DNA from: Candidatus Thorarchaeota archaeon
GTDB lineage: Archaea; Asgardarchaeota; Thorarchaeia; Thorarchaeales; Thorarchaeaceae
DNA length: 35,987 nt
Direction of reading: 5' to 3'
Assembly (NCBI GenBank): GCA_003345545.1
Contig: PRDH01000058.1
Location: 1 to 35,987, forward strand
Shown: positions 8,313 to 17,086 of the stretch, one piece after another
Numbering within the stretch: the stretch's first letter is position 1
How the letters are laid out: every line of letters starts with the position of its first letter
Program-made: the position numbers and the translations under genes
The notes under the pieces: generated by a model
Told to the model about the DNA's origin: nothing
What the model saw: the letters and a program-made list of their open reading frames with translations, nothing else
Databases searched by the model: none

Positions 8313-8918
8313 ATGATGCAACTACACGCTTTTCACGAATTGAAACTGGTCGGCCTGACCATTCTGACAGTCATCTTTGTGCTCAAGATCTACCTTGCTC
8401 CTGGAGACCTTGTAGGTATTATTACGGCTGGCGCTGGGCTAGCCGCATATATCGCAGCATTAGTAATTCATCTTTCATCTTCATCCAGCCCACGGGTTCT
8501 CTGGGATGCCAAGCACGGCGCGGTGGCCATCATTCGTTCTTGGACAGTCGAGGTTGCCTCAGCAAAGATCCTCTCAAGTGTTCCTATTGGCATTGACCTA
8601 AGTCATTCCGGTCGAAAGGTACTCCAGTCTATGTACACTCGATTCTTGGACAAGCCCGGGGGAACATTAGTCTTTTTCATCACCAGACCGATAGGCGACC
8701 AATCAACAAGAGTGGGCTATCTAGTTCGGAGAAGGGGATTGAGGCTCTGGAACAGCTTAGGTCAGGTTGACAACCTTGCAAAGATAATCAGTGCTGACTC
8801 CATGATTCTGGAGCGGTCGATGAGAGCTGCCTATCCTCATCTTCCTGTGGTCAACGCTAGCTTCGCCGATATCATAACATCCACAGCAGGAGGTCTTGAG
8901 ACCCATGTCGCTGTCTGA
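8313..8918 (+). CDS. Membrane-anchored hypothetical protein (two TM helices)
   Basis: A 201-aa protein starting at ATG 8313 (a second ATG follows directly), two bases after the helicase stop. Two hydrophobic helices fill about residues 10-30 and 33-55, joined by a very short turn, so the soluble C-terminal domain should be on the same side as the N-terminus, probably the cytoplasm. The soluble domain has a segment with VFFITRPIGDQSTRVGYLVR that is reminiscent of the N-terminal domains of VirB4/HerA-type DNA-pumping ATPases. The same two-helix plus soluble-domain layout is found in the 786-aa gene two genes downstream. I cannot name a family. It may form a membrane platform with the 786-aa protein, which is inference. 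Confidence 0.78.
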   Translation: MMQLHAFHELKLVGLTILTVIFVLKIYLAPGDLVGIITAGAGLAAYIAALVIHLSSSSSPRVLWDAKHGAVAIIRSWTVEVASAKILSSVPIGIDLSHSGRKVLQSMYTRFLDKPGGTLVFFITRPIGDQSTRVGYLVRRRGLRLWNSLGQVDNLAKIISADSMILERSMRAAYPHLPVVNASFADIITSTAGGLETHVAV

Positions 8919-9204
8919 ACAACGCTCTGGAATCGAAATTCCCGAAGGTGTGAATCCAGAGGCAATCATGAACTTCTTGGAAGTAGGTCACAACTATCAT
9001 TGGACCGTGCTTACGCGTCTGCCTCTCTTTGTCGCTCACGGTGCACCTGCGCTGGGCTCCGGCAATATGCCTGAGATTCTATTAGCTGGCAATAGATCTA
9101 TGATCATCGCAGGTGGTGACACTGCATACGTCGAGAGAATACGCCACGTGCTCGAGATGTTGCAGCGTCTATCACAGCGAATGATTCTCACAAAGGAGGG
9201 TTGA
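8905..9204 (+). CDS. Small hypothetical protein (99 aa)
   Basis: Begins at ATG 8905, inside the end of the previous gene (14-base overlap), with AGGAGG at 8888-8893 eleven bases upstream. An in-frame TTG at 8896 is too close to that site to be the start. The protein is soluble, with a mixed alpha/beta pattern: a beta-like central part (PEILLAGNRSMIIAGGD) and a C-terminal helix (YVERIRHVLEMLQRLSQRM). I do not recognise it. Together with the preceding gene it might be a split version of the N-terminal region of a VirB4/HerA-like protein, but this is a guess from order and general shape. It is followed after four bases by the 786-aa gene, whose strong ribosome binding site (AAAGGAGGG, 9192-9200) lies within this gene. 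Confidence 0.75.
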   Translation: MSLSEQRSGIEIPEGVNPEAIMNFLEVGHNYHWTVLTRLPLFVAHGAPALGSGNMPEILLAGNRSMIIAGGDTAYVERIRHVLEMLQRLSQRMILTKEG

Positions 9205-9208
9205 GAGA

Positions 9209-11569
9209 ATGCCGAAACGCTTGATACTTGGGACAAGACCTGAATCCGATCCTCTGAAGGAGTTTTCTGACTCTGACTACTCCTCTTCCTCTTCTACCGA
9301 GATACGATGGGACGAGAGGACTCAGAGTCGCTCTCTTGCTCTACCTGCTTTCATCTCTCTCATCTGTATAGCCGTGGGGTTGTATGACCCGCTCATCCCG
9401 CTCATTGCCGGAATTGCAGTTGTTGCGCTGGTCCTATTGATGCCCTCCGTCCGAACGAACTTGGACAAGATTGTCTTGCCAGAAGGCTTTTGGATTGAGG
9501 TGAAGCAAGCGGACATGCTTTGCTCTGTCGCTGATGACCTCATGGGCCTGAGCTGCCGGACACCCAAAGGTGTCCATCATCTAGTCGGAATACAGCTCGG
9601 AGCTGCTGACTCCATTCTGCTTGGTGATGTGAGTTCGTTTGTGCGAGCGGTTGATGGCCCGTTTGGTTTTTGCCTGACCGTGATGATGCGACCCGAGAGA
9701 GTCCAACGTGCGCTGGATGAGGAACGCATTGCTGATGCAGTTGAAGACTATCTCAATGCGATACCCAAAGGGGAGGTTGAAGCCTATGTTCTTCGGCGAG
9801 GGGGCCTGTGGATTTCTCAGGTGACGGCTGTGGGCCAATTCAAAAACCCCACTGATGGCGATACCTTCGAGTGCGCCGTAAAGGCATCGATTCCCATGAC
9901 CAAATGGAAGCGCATCCCGTCTAAAGCTCTGCAAAAAGGTACCGAACAGCTTGCCGCTAACGACCAATCCAAATCGTTCTATGCAGTTGGTTCAGAACTC
10001 TCTGAATGGCTAGTGCAGCTTCGGTCAGAGCTGGCTTCCGAGGTCGGAAGAAGTATTCCCGGTCAGTTTCTTGCCCCGATCAGAGGGAGATCCGATGACT
10101 ATCGCTTAGGCGTGACCATCAATCCGGATACCTTACAGTCAGGACCGCCAGTAGGCCTCTCTCACCCTGAACTGGAGGATGGCTTGCTGATATGCGGAGG
10201 AGCTGCCGAATCAAGAATGAGAATCATTGCGCTACTGACATCCGAGCTCCTGCGTGGTGGCAAGCGCATTATCATCTTTACAAACAACAGAGCATCTATT
10301 GGTTATGCTCGGCTCTCGGAAGGAGCTGTGCATCTTGAACTCGGAAGGGACTTCGTGCTCAATCCAGTCGACTCTGAGGGTGTCCCAAGAAGCGACTATG
10401 TACCACTTCTCATCTCTTCCCTTGAAGTCGTGGCAGCCACGGACCTGAGGGGTGCCGCTGAGCTTGAGCTGGCAATATCGCGTGCCGTCACTCTTGGAAA
10501 TGCAACACTGGCTGATGTTCAACTCAACAATGGCTTTGAAGAGGCTATTTCAGCTTCTCCTGATACCTCGAAACCACTCGAATCAACGCCTTCGAACAAG
10601 TCGAAGACTGGAATGGAGGCAGTTCGTTCATTGCATCAAGGCTCTGCCGCCAAGGCATTCTATGGCACTCAGACAGTTCCCACTTCTAGACTCACAGAAT
10701 CTACGCTGACTGTTGTGAGAGTTCTTCTGGGCTCTGCATCTCTCGAGCACTTTGCTTGGAATGTGATTTCAATCAAGCTGGCTGGCCTGCGCCCGGACCC
10801 CAATCTAGTGGTGATTCTTGATGGACCGGAGAACATGCGAGTGAGGAATCGAACCTTCATGAAGCACGACTCGCTTAGTGAGCGTCTTCTTGAAAACATG
10901 AAGAAGAGAGGTCCAGTCGTAGTAGCATTGGAGCATCCTGCAGACATGGCTGCAGGAGCTATCGGTGTTTTGGCTTCGTGCGTGTCACTAAGGCTGCGCG
11001 AGGCAGCAGACATCAGTATGGCTTCCGACATATTGGGCCTGAATGTGATTACGACTCCCTTGCATACTAAAGCCCGTATCTCTCCGAGAGAATCGTCATA
11101 TCTTCGAGTAATGGAAGATGACACTGCGCTCCTTGTGCATGATGGGACTGAGAGTTGTCAACCTATTAGACTCGACCCAGCTCCAGAACTGACACCGGAG
11201 AGTGATACAGAGCAGGACTCCGAACGGATTGGCACCCTGCTATCATCTGAGGACACGAGCACAGCACCGAATCAAGGGCCTTTGCTTGATAGAGTTTCTG
11301 CGGGCAGTACTATTCTTGCTATCAGGGTCCTGAAGTTACTTGAGAGATACGAACCGTTGACTCAGGAGGCTGTACGTCGATTCATAGTGGCTAGTGGTTC
11401 AGAGAATGATCCTGACGTAGAGGCTGTCCTTGCGAGGCTTGAGCACGCCAGCATGATTCTCCGCGGTCATGAGGTCCACAGTGGGGTATCGTATACAAAC
11501 TACAGAATCACGATGAAAGGAAGCATGGCACTTCGTCAGACTGAGGGTATGGAGGGCGCAATTGTATGA
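9209..11569 (+). CDS. Membrane-anchored HerA/VirB4-like protein with degenerate P-loop
   Basis: A 786-aa protein starting at ATG 9209, eight bases after AAAGGAGGG. Order of parts: a serine-rich acidic N-terminus; two membrane helices (about 42-78); a soluble domain (90-250); then a region with the pattern of a HerA/VirB4/FtsK-type pump ATPase; an acidic linker (about 655-690); and a C-terminal winged-helix-like domain (700-780). In the ATPase region the strand and turn before the P-loop are kept (DGLLICGG), but the loop reads GGAAESRM at 330-337, without the lysine and serine/threonine needed for nucleotide binding. IIIFTNNRASIGYA and LNPVDSEG match the segments that follow in HerA-like proteins, and a Walker B-like LVVILDGPEN lies at 533-542. 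It is therefore probably a non-catalytic relative, perhaps a structural or DNA-guiding subunit. The HerA/VirB4 assignment is by pattern only. Confidence 0.72.
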   Translation: MPKRLILGTRPESDPLKEFSDSDYSSSSSTEIRWDERTQSRSLALPAFISLICIAVGLYDPLIPLIAGIAVVALVLLMPSVRTNLDKIVLPEGFWIEVKQADMLCSVADDLMGLSCRTPKGVHHLVGIQLGAADSILLGDVSSFVRAVDGPFGFCLTVMMRPERVQRALDEERIADAVEDYLNAIPKGEVEAYVLRRGGLWISQVTAVGQFKNPTDGDTFECAVKASIPMTKWKRIPSKALQKGTEQLAANDQSKSFYAVGSELSEWLVQLRSELASEVGRSIPGQFLAPIRGRSDDYRLGVTINPDTLQSGPPVGLSHPELEDGLLICGGAAESRMRIIALLTSELLRGGKRIIIFTNNRASIGYARLSEGAVHLELGRDFVLNPVDSEGVPRSDYVPLLISSLEVVAATDLRGAAELELAISRAVTLGNATLADVQLNNGFEEAISASPDTSKPLESTPSNKSKTGMEAVRSLHQGSAAKAFYGTQTVPTSRLTESTLTVVRVLLGSASLEHFAWNVISIKLAGLRPDPNLVVILDGPENMRVRNRTFMKHDSLSERLLENMKKRGPVVVALEHPADMAAGAIGVLASCVSLRLREAADISMASDILGLNVITTPLHTKARISPRESSYLRVMEDDTALLVHDGTESCQPIRLDPAPELTPESDTEQDSERIGTLLSSEDTSTAPNQGPLLDRVSAGSTILAIRVLKLLERYEPLTQEAVRRFIVASGSENDPDVEAVLARLEHASMILRGHEVHSGVSYTNYRITMKGSMALRQTEGMEGAIV

Positions 11570-13758
11570 ATGTGATTTCGGATGTGACCTCACAAGTCAC
11601 AAAACTACTCAGTCAGGCTGGGATGAAACCCCGGGGTATTCAGACCGAGGCAATCAACAGAGGTCTCTTGGAGGGAGAGAGCATCATGGTCTCCTCTCCA
11701 ACAGGCTCTGGCAAGACATTATGCGGTGAGATTGCACTTCTGAGAGCAGCTGCCTCCGGAAAGAAAGGACTGTTTCTCGTGCCATTACGAGCTCTTGCAG
11801 TTCAGGTATTCAGAACGATGAGAGAAAGATACGAGCACTTGGGCATCTCCATCGGACTGAGCACAGGTGATTTTCAAGACAATGGAGATGGGCTCGCTGC
11901 GAATGATATCATCGTCACGACGTACGAACGTGCAGATTCACTCTTGCGAAGCAGAAGTAGTTGTCTCTCGGAGGTTGGCACGATTGTCATCGATGAAATT
12001 CAAACGCTCTCTGAAACTGGCCGAGGAGCTCGTCTTGAGAGCTTCATTATTCGGGCAAAGCGAAGCATTCAAGACCTTCAGATTGTGGCACTATCCGCCA
12101 CAACAGGTGCTCCCGAGGAACTTGCTGAGTGGCTGGGATGTCGTCTTGTAATCTCAGACGAACGCCCTGTTCCTCTTGTGTATCGAGTAATCACAGCTAG
12201 TGACAAGGTTCTCACGATCAGGCACTTGGTGATGACCACCGTTCAAGCGAATGGACAGGCAATCATCTTTCACAGGACTCGTCGGGAAGCTGAAGCGGAG
12301 GCTAGACGACTCGCCGATGATGTGGGGCGCCAGTTCACTTCTGATGAGAAGACGCGCCTTGATCACGAGTTGAACTCAGTTGAGAATTGGTATGTGCCCC
12401 TCTCGTCAGATCTTAAGACCCTTCTACACAATGGCGTCGCATTTCATCATGCAGGTCTCGGCTTCAATGGTCGGCGAATTGTTGAGCGATTGTTCGATGA
12501 AGGATTGGTCCGCGTCATTTGTGCCACGACAACATTGTCAGCCGGAATGGACCTGCCAGCAAGAACCGTGATACTCTCCAACTTCAAGTCTCCTGCTGAC
12601 CATAGAAGATTCCTGTCAGCAAATACGGTCCATCAGATGCTGGGGAGGGCAGGTCGTCCTACTCATGACAAGATAGGATTCGGAATCATCATTGGAAGCA
12701 GCACCGGTGAGAGTGAGGAGGCAAAACGCCGGTACTTCGAAGTCACTGAAGATGCGACTTCAGGAAAGGAAGTTCTATCTCCCAGATATGATCGTATCAA
12801 CAGCGCACTTGCCCACCCAGACACTCTTGCTGAACAGCTTCTTGTTGCTCTCGATATGATTTCCCCAGCATCGATTGAAGATGTCGAGAATGGCTTGCTT
12901 GGTGAATCCTTTTTGGTCTTCTGTGCAATTCGAGACTCAAAGGCTCCCATGAGGGTTCTGCAGTTGGGTGAAATCTCGGCGGCTTCGGTCTTGGAGCAGC
13001 ATGCCCTCCTTGAAACCATTCAGACTGCCCGCAAGGACTTACTTGGCAAGACGTCACTTCGTGAGAAGAACGAGACAGTAATTGGCGGGATTGTTACGAT
13101 GCTTGATGGGGGGCAATTCACCTGTCGCTTCTCGGTACGTCTTTCATCATCGGGCGTTGTTGAAGGTCCAATGTGCTCGTGTGGCTCACCCTTGTCAGAG
13201 AGCGGCATTCTGTGCTATCATCTAGTGACCCTAGGAATGGCTGCTGCCAGAGACCTGGGCAATCTGGCTGATTACGTCATTCCTCTCTCACTCTCTGAAT
13301 CGAGCCCTCTGGGTCTGCTGATACGCCTTGGGCTCGTCGAGGGTGATATCAATGGCAAGATTAGACCTACACGTCTTGGTCGGGCCGTGAGCAGGCTCTA
13401 TCTACGGATCCCCACAGTTCGAGAAACCCTTGCAATGCTCCCTTCGACTGATGACGTTGAGTCGCTCTTATGGCTCTTGAGGCACGTTGTTTCAATTGAA
13501 ACAGGGATGTCACTCGGTGACGGATTTGATAATTTGATCAGCTATCTTGTGACGACCGAAACCTCGATAGAAGACTTGGCGCACCAGTTTGAGCTAGGCA
13601 TCGGCGATGTTTATGGCTTGCTGGACACTTCTAGGTGGCTTCTCCACGCCATTTCTGCCTTAGCAGATTTGGGAGGTCTTGAGAAAGCAACTGAGATAGC
13701 CAAGGGCCTTTGTGAGGCGTTAGATCGACGACTGACAAACAATGTAGAGGAGGACTAA
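11566..13758 (+). CDS. Hel308/Ski2-like helicase with SWIM zinc finger
   Basis: A 730-aa superfamily 2 helicase; ATG 11566 overlaps the previous stop (ATGA), with GGAGGG nine bases upstream. Motifs: Walker A PTGSGKT 45-51; motif II DEIQ 142-145, where Hel308 normally has DEIH or DEVH; SAT 176-178; the FHHAGL segment near 293-297; motif VI QMLGRAGRP 356-364. These are typical of the Hel308/Ski2 group, which remodel stalled forks and recombination intermediates with 3'-5' polarity. The C-terminal part differs from standard Hel308: at 536-551 it has a SWIM-type zinc finger (CSC, then CYH), followed by a helical domain. SWIM fingers bind DNA or protein and occur in recombination mediators. The helicase looks active and is likely cytoplasmic and DNA-bound. 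Confidence 0.88.
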   Translation: MNVISDVTSQVTKLLSQAGMKPRGIQTEAINRGLLEGESIMVSSPTGSGKTLCGEIALLRAAASGKKGLFLVPLRALAVQVFRTMRERYEHLGISIGLSTGDFQDNGDGLAANDIIVTTYERADSLLRSRSSCLSEVGTIVIDEIQTLSETGRGARLESFIIRAKRSIQDLQIVALSATTGAPEELAEWLGCRLVISDERPVPLVYRVITASDKVLTIRHLVMTTVQANGQAIIFHRTRREAEAEARRLADDVGRQFTSDEKTRLDHELNSVENWYVPLSSDLKTLLHNGVAFHHAGLGFNGRRIVERLFDEGLVRVICATTTLSAGMDLPARTVILSNFKSPADHRRFLSANTVHQMLGRAGRPTHDKIGFGIIIGSSTGESEEAKRRYFEVTEDATSGKEVLSPRYDRINSALAHPDTLAEQLLVALDMISPASIEDVENGLLGESFLVFCAIRDSKAPMRVLQLGEISAASVLEQHALLETIQTARKDLLGKTSLREKNETVIGGIVTMLDGGQFTCRFSVRLSSSGVVEGPMCSCGSPLSESGILCYHLVTLGMAAARDLGNLADYVIPLSLSESSPLGLLIRLGLVEGDINGKIRPTRLGRAVSRLYLRIPTVRETLAMLPSTDDVESLLWLLRHVVSIETGMSLGDGFDNLISYLVTTETSIEDLAHQFELGIGDVYGLLDTSRWLLHAISALADLGGLEKATEIAKGLCEALDRRLTNNVEED

Positions 13759-13763
13759 CAGTA

Positions 13764-15452
13764 TTGGAAACTCGTTTGATTAGAACGAATGAGGTTGATG
13801 AAGAAACAACGGAAAAAGGAACGACCCAGAGTTCCAATAATACTGGCGTTTTGGAAACTCTGAAACTCACCGGTCATATCACCACGGACTATCCAAATGG
13901 ATTGACAGTAGGGGTCAAACTGGGGTCTGTTCCGGGAACTCGAGGCGTGCACGTCGACGTCGTATATGCCTTGGACTTGCGAAGAGCTACATTTGGAAAG
14001 GGTGGGCTTGCCATCCGAGCTGCAGTCCTGGAAACCATAAGTCGAGACCTCGACAAGGTTCTGAATGATGTTGGACTGGGTGAACTCTTTCATGAACATG
14101 CAGTTTTGACTCCGTGGGGTCACCTACGACTGCCGTTGTTGCAGGGCGCGTCACATGGGTCTCTGTCTCTGATGCATGAAACTCGGACCGTGTATGTCAT
14201 CGTTGAGAATGCAAAGCCTACGTTCGACCTCTCCTGGCTTACAGATACCGGCAGAATAGTCACTGCTGACCAGTTCGCTCTCATTAGTCAGAGTGATTCC
14301 CGTTTGAAGCTCTCAGATTTGAAGAAGAGCGTTGGGAGTGAAAAGTGGCAGCTTCTTGAAATGGGTTTGGCAAAGGGCTGGTTTGGTATCCTTGCTCTGA
14401 TCTCTCTCATGATAGGTCTATCGACATCATTCGCTGTGCTCCTTGCAGGTTCAGGTTCGTTCATCATGCCTGCACTAGTAAGCCTGGCGTCTGGTATAGT
14501 GAGCGGCTGGCTGCTACACTCCTCGAGAGCCTGCATTTCGGCATTTCAGGAAAGACTGATCAGAGAACAGGAGCAACTTCGCGAATTAGGCGACTCCGCT
14601 CGAATAAGGTGCTCTATTATGGAAAACAAGGATAGGCTTCAACTCATTGCCGACCTCAACTTCATTGTTTCGCCTCTTGTGGCCGCTGTGGGTACGGCCA
14701 TTGCCAAAGGGGACGTTGATGCAGCAGTCAGTGTTGCTTGTTCTATTCTTGATGAATGTGTCAGATTGGCTCCCCACCCCTCTGACGCATCTCCTGTGAT
14801 TCGCGGAGACGATGGCCTGCGCCATTTCATAGGGCTATTCGAGCATCTAGGCGGAAACATAGAGGAGGTGAGTCTTGCGCTCGCATATGTCGGCCTCACA
14901 GGACACCTGACTAAACGAATAACATTCGGCGAAGCAGCTGCACATTTGACAGAGTTGAACAACGCCCTCTATGACATTGGGGCACTCAGACCCAGTATCA
15001 AAGAAGCCTTGGATGACCGTCTCAACATGGTAGCACTCAAAGAAACTGTGGATGAGATAGACAAAGAGACTGGGAGTGCCGAGAAGCCTACCCTTGCGTC
15101 AAGGGCAAAGATTGATGAAAAGGGCGTGCGCGACGAGCCGCGACCGGAAGAAGCAGCACCTCTCGAGCACTCCGATAGCCTCACTGAGGATGACGAACTT
15201 CATGATCAGATTCGACAAGCCTCTGTTGAGGTATCTCCAGAAAGTGAACCAGATGCTCCGGTCGATTCTGGTACAAAGATATCTGACCCGACCGAGGAAG
15301 TGACCATTGTCGCTACTGACATTATTACTGGGAGAATGAAGAAACGGAAGAGTAAACCTGCTGAACCAGGGCAGCTTCTTCTAATTGAGGACTTTGAGTA
15401 TACAGAATCAGGCAGTGAAGCTAGCGAGGAGCGTGAATCTGCTGGTGTCTAA
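13764..15452 (+). CDS. Membrane protein with two TM helices and a long acidic C-terminal tail
   Basis: A 562-aa protein of no recognised family. TTG 13764 is taken as the start because GGAGG at 13749-13753 lies ten bases upstream and no other good start exists for the first hundred codons. Layout: a soluble N-terminal domain of about 200 residues with alternating strands and helices; two adjacent membrane helices (206-229 and 232-252); a helical region with coiled-coil-like charged segments (260-430); then an acidic, low-complexity, probably disordered tail (440-562) containing a basic patch KKRKSK. Both soluble parts should lie on the same side of the membrane, most simply the cytoplasm. It follows the helicase gene by five bases and overlaps the next gene. 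It could tether the helicase or ATPases to the membrane, which is inference. Confidence 0.78.
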   Translation: METRLIRTNEVDEETTEKGTTQSSNNTGVLETLKLTGHITTDYPNGLTVGVKLGSVPGTRGVHVDVVYALDLRRATFGKGGLAIRAAVLETISRDLDKVLNDVGLGELFHEHAVLTPWGHLRLPLLQGASHGSLSLMHETRTVYVIVENAKPTFDLSWLTDTGRIVTADQFALISQSDSRLKLSDLKKSVGSEKWQLLEMGLAKGWFGILALISLMIGLSTSFAVLLAGSGSFIMPALVSLASGIVSGWLLHSSRACISAFQERLIREQEQLRELGDSARIRCSIMENKDRLQLIADLNFIVSPLVAAVGTAIAKGDVDAAVSVACSILDECVRLAPHPSDASPVIRGDDGLRHFIGLFEHLGGNIEEVSLALAYVGLTGHLTKRITFGEAAAHLTELNNALYDIGALRPSIKEALDDRLNMVALKETVDEIDKETGSAEKPTLASRAKIDEKGVRDEPRPEEAAPLEHSDSLTEDDELHDQIRQASVEVSPESEPDAPVDSGTKISDPTEEVTIVATDIITGRMKKRKSKPAEPGQLLLIEDFEYTESGSEASEERESAGV

Positions 15453-16128
15453 TGGACCGCTGATGTACGCGCTCGGTCTTGGAGGCTTGATTCACCTGTG
15501 GGGAGATGCAGGATCGGGCAAGACACTTTTCGCTGTTGCGCTTGCCTGCGATGTTTCCAAGAATCATCGGGTTGAATGGATCAATACTGATGCGAAGAAG
15601 AGTTTCGTGTCTCATCTCAAGAAGAATGCAGTCGCTTCAGGCGGCAAAATGGAGAACATCACAGTCACATTCACTGAGGATCAGGCAGAGCTATGTACGC
15701 TTATTGAAGGACTACCTAGCGCGATTGCTGGTGTTTCTCTAGTTATCATTGACCCAATCACACGAGTCCTTGACCTGGCTCGCGATAATCCAATCCTATG
15801 GGGTCGTGAGATTATCGAGGACGTATTACCGACGCTGACAGGTATTGTGAGTCAAAACAACATCGATTTCATCATCACTAGCGAGAGCCGCATGATGCCG
15901 GACTCAACTAATCGCGCAGTCCATCACAACTCGATATCAAGGTGGGCCGACCATGATCTCTGCATTACTCGCAACACGGGCAGTCCTCATTCGCAGGTAT
16001 CAAGATTCTCCGAGAACGGAATGAAAGAACTTGCTTCGATGCGGATGGATAGTCGAGGGGTGATTGAAGTCATACCACAAATGGTTCTGCCGACTGCATC
16101 AGGAGGGGTGAATGAACTTGTTTGGTAA
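15433..16128 (+). CDS. RecA/RadB-like ATPase with intact P-loop
   Basis: A RecA-fold ATPase of about 230 aa. The start is ambiguous: in-frame GTG codons at 15415, 15433 and 15445 and an ATG at 15463 all precede the P-loop. GTG 15433 is used here because it keeps the predicted first strand, although the nearby GAGGAG (15426-15431) is closer than ideal. Walker A is GDAGSGKT (residues 24-31), and a Walker B-like strand is seen in SLVIIDPITRV. A later HHNSISRWADHDLCI segment corresponds to the PxGG/HA.D region that ends the core of RadA and RadB. There is no helix-hairpin-helix domain, so it resembles RadB and other short Rad51 paralogues. It overlaps the neighbouring genes on both sides. It may help load or regulate the RadA-like protein, as Rad51 paralogues do. 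Confidence 0.82.
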   Translation: MNLLVSNGPLMYALGLGGLIHLWGDAGSGKTLFAVALACDVSKNHRVEWINTDAKKSFVSHLKKNAVASGGKMENITVTFTEDQAELCTLIEGLPSAIAGVSLVIIDPITRVLDLARDNPILWGREIIEDVLPTLTGIVSQNNIDFIITSESRMMPDSTNRAVHHNSISRWADHDLCITRNTGSPHSQVSRFSENGMKELASMRMDSRGVIEVIPQMVLPTASGGVNELVW

Positions 16129-17086
16129 TGTTCTGACGAAGATGATCGTGCTTGTCGTGGGCGGAGCGATCGTTATCGCTGCCGGCGCAGAATTGCTGGC
16201 GTCGGTGGCTTCTGTAGTACTAGCATTTCGACTTGGCGACTTCGTACCACTTCTTGCTATAGCTGTGTTGACAATAGTCATTCAGACACTCACCAATCAT
16301 GTTGCCTATGAGTCTCGCGGGTTCATTCTCATGACAGCGCTAGCTTATGCTATCACTGGTTATCTTGCTTTCACTGTCTTCCTGATAGCTCTTCCCTACG
16401 GTCTGATTGTATCGTTTCTGGCAAGTGGAGCGGTGTGCGTGATATCATCGATATCTCGTAAGCAGAAGCTAGGCATATACTGGAAGCAAGTCATGCAGTC
16501 ACTCAGTCACTCGCAGAACGGCCACCATGGGCTGCCCAATAGGCAAGTCCCTTTGGGCGATGGGACTTCCTTCAAGATGAATTCGTTCAATACTGTGGTG
16601 ATTCTGGAGGAAGGCAGCAGAGAAAGGATTGTTCAGTTGCTACGAGAACGCCCGCTCTTGCCAGTTTCATTCACACATTACGAAGACTGTGATGTCATAT
16701 TCATCGCTGATGAAAATGATCCTATGCGATGTGAACAAGTCATGAAACTCCTGAAGGACTCCAGCATCGGAGTAAAGGGTCCTGCGTCACCATTGCTTGC
16801 TGAGGCTGTGCAGATGGTCCCCATACTTGATTCTCGGAATGGTCTGAAGTTCGAGGACTACCGGCTTACACGTGACGAGAAGACAATCAGCAGTCTCCTT
16901 GTTCAGGCGCCATCGCGTATGACGGTCTTTCCTTCACCCCTCGGGCTTGGCATACTGATTCCCGCCCCGGAGGTGTCAGGAATGAACGTCGAACGCCTCA
17001 AGCGAGGATGTGAAGCTGATATCCTACTAAATCGAGAGTACTCACATCTTGAGGAGGTCGAAAAGTCAATTGAGAGCACCACTTGA
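16112..17086 (+). CDS. Polytopic membrane protein with soluble C-terminal domain (four TM)
   Basis: A 324-aa protein, ATG 16112, with AGGAGG five bases upstream (16101-16106) and a 17-base overlap with the previous gene. Four hydrophobic helices lie at about 10-38, 43-62, 70-92 and 94-114. They are followed by a basic stretch (SRKQKLGIYWK) that should sit in the cytoplasm, then a soluble domain of about 190 residues. This domain alternates strands and helices (for example TVVILEEGSRERIVQLL and DVIFIADENDP), somewhat like a two-repeat alpha/beta domain. I do not recognise a family. It is the most hydrophobic protein of the operon and the best candidate for a channel or membrane base. That role is inference only. 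Confidence 0.8.
   Translation: MNLFGNVLTKMIVLVVGGAIVIAAGAELLASVASVVLAFRLGDFVPLLAIAVLTIVIQTLTNHVAYESRGFILMTALAYAITGYLAFTVFLIALPYGLIVSFLASGAVCVISSISRKQKLGIYWKQVMQSLSHSQNGHHGLPNRQVPLGDGTSFKMNSFNTVVILEEGSRERIVQLLRERPLLPVSFTHYEDCDVIFIADENDPMRCEQVMKLLKDSSIGVKGPASPLLAEAVQMVPILDSRNGLKFEDYRLTRDEKTISSLLVQAPSRMTVFPSPLGLGILIPAPEVSGMNVERLKRGCEADILLNREYSHLEEVEKSIESTT
17051..17058 (+). promoter_or_regulatory. Ribosome binding site of the P-loop-less RecA-like gene
   Basis: GAGGAGGT inside the end of the preceding gene, eleven bases before TTG 17070. The upstream in-frame TTG at 17049 lies before this site and so is unlikely to be the start. The same spacing is seen in front of 3732 and, with a slightly different site, 8905. 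Confidence 0.6.
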
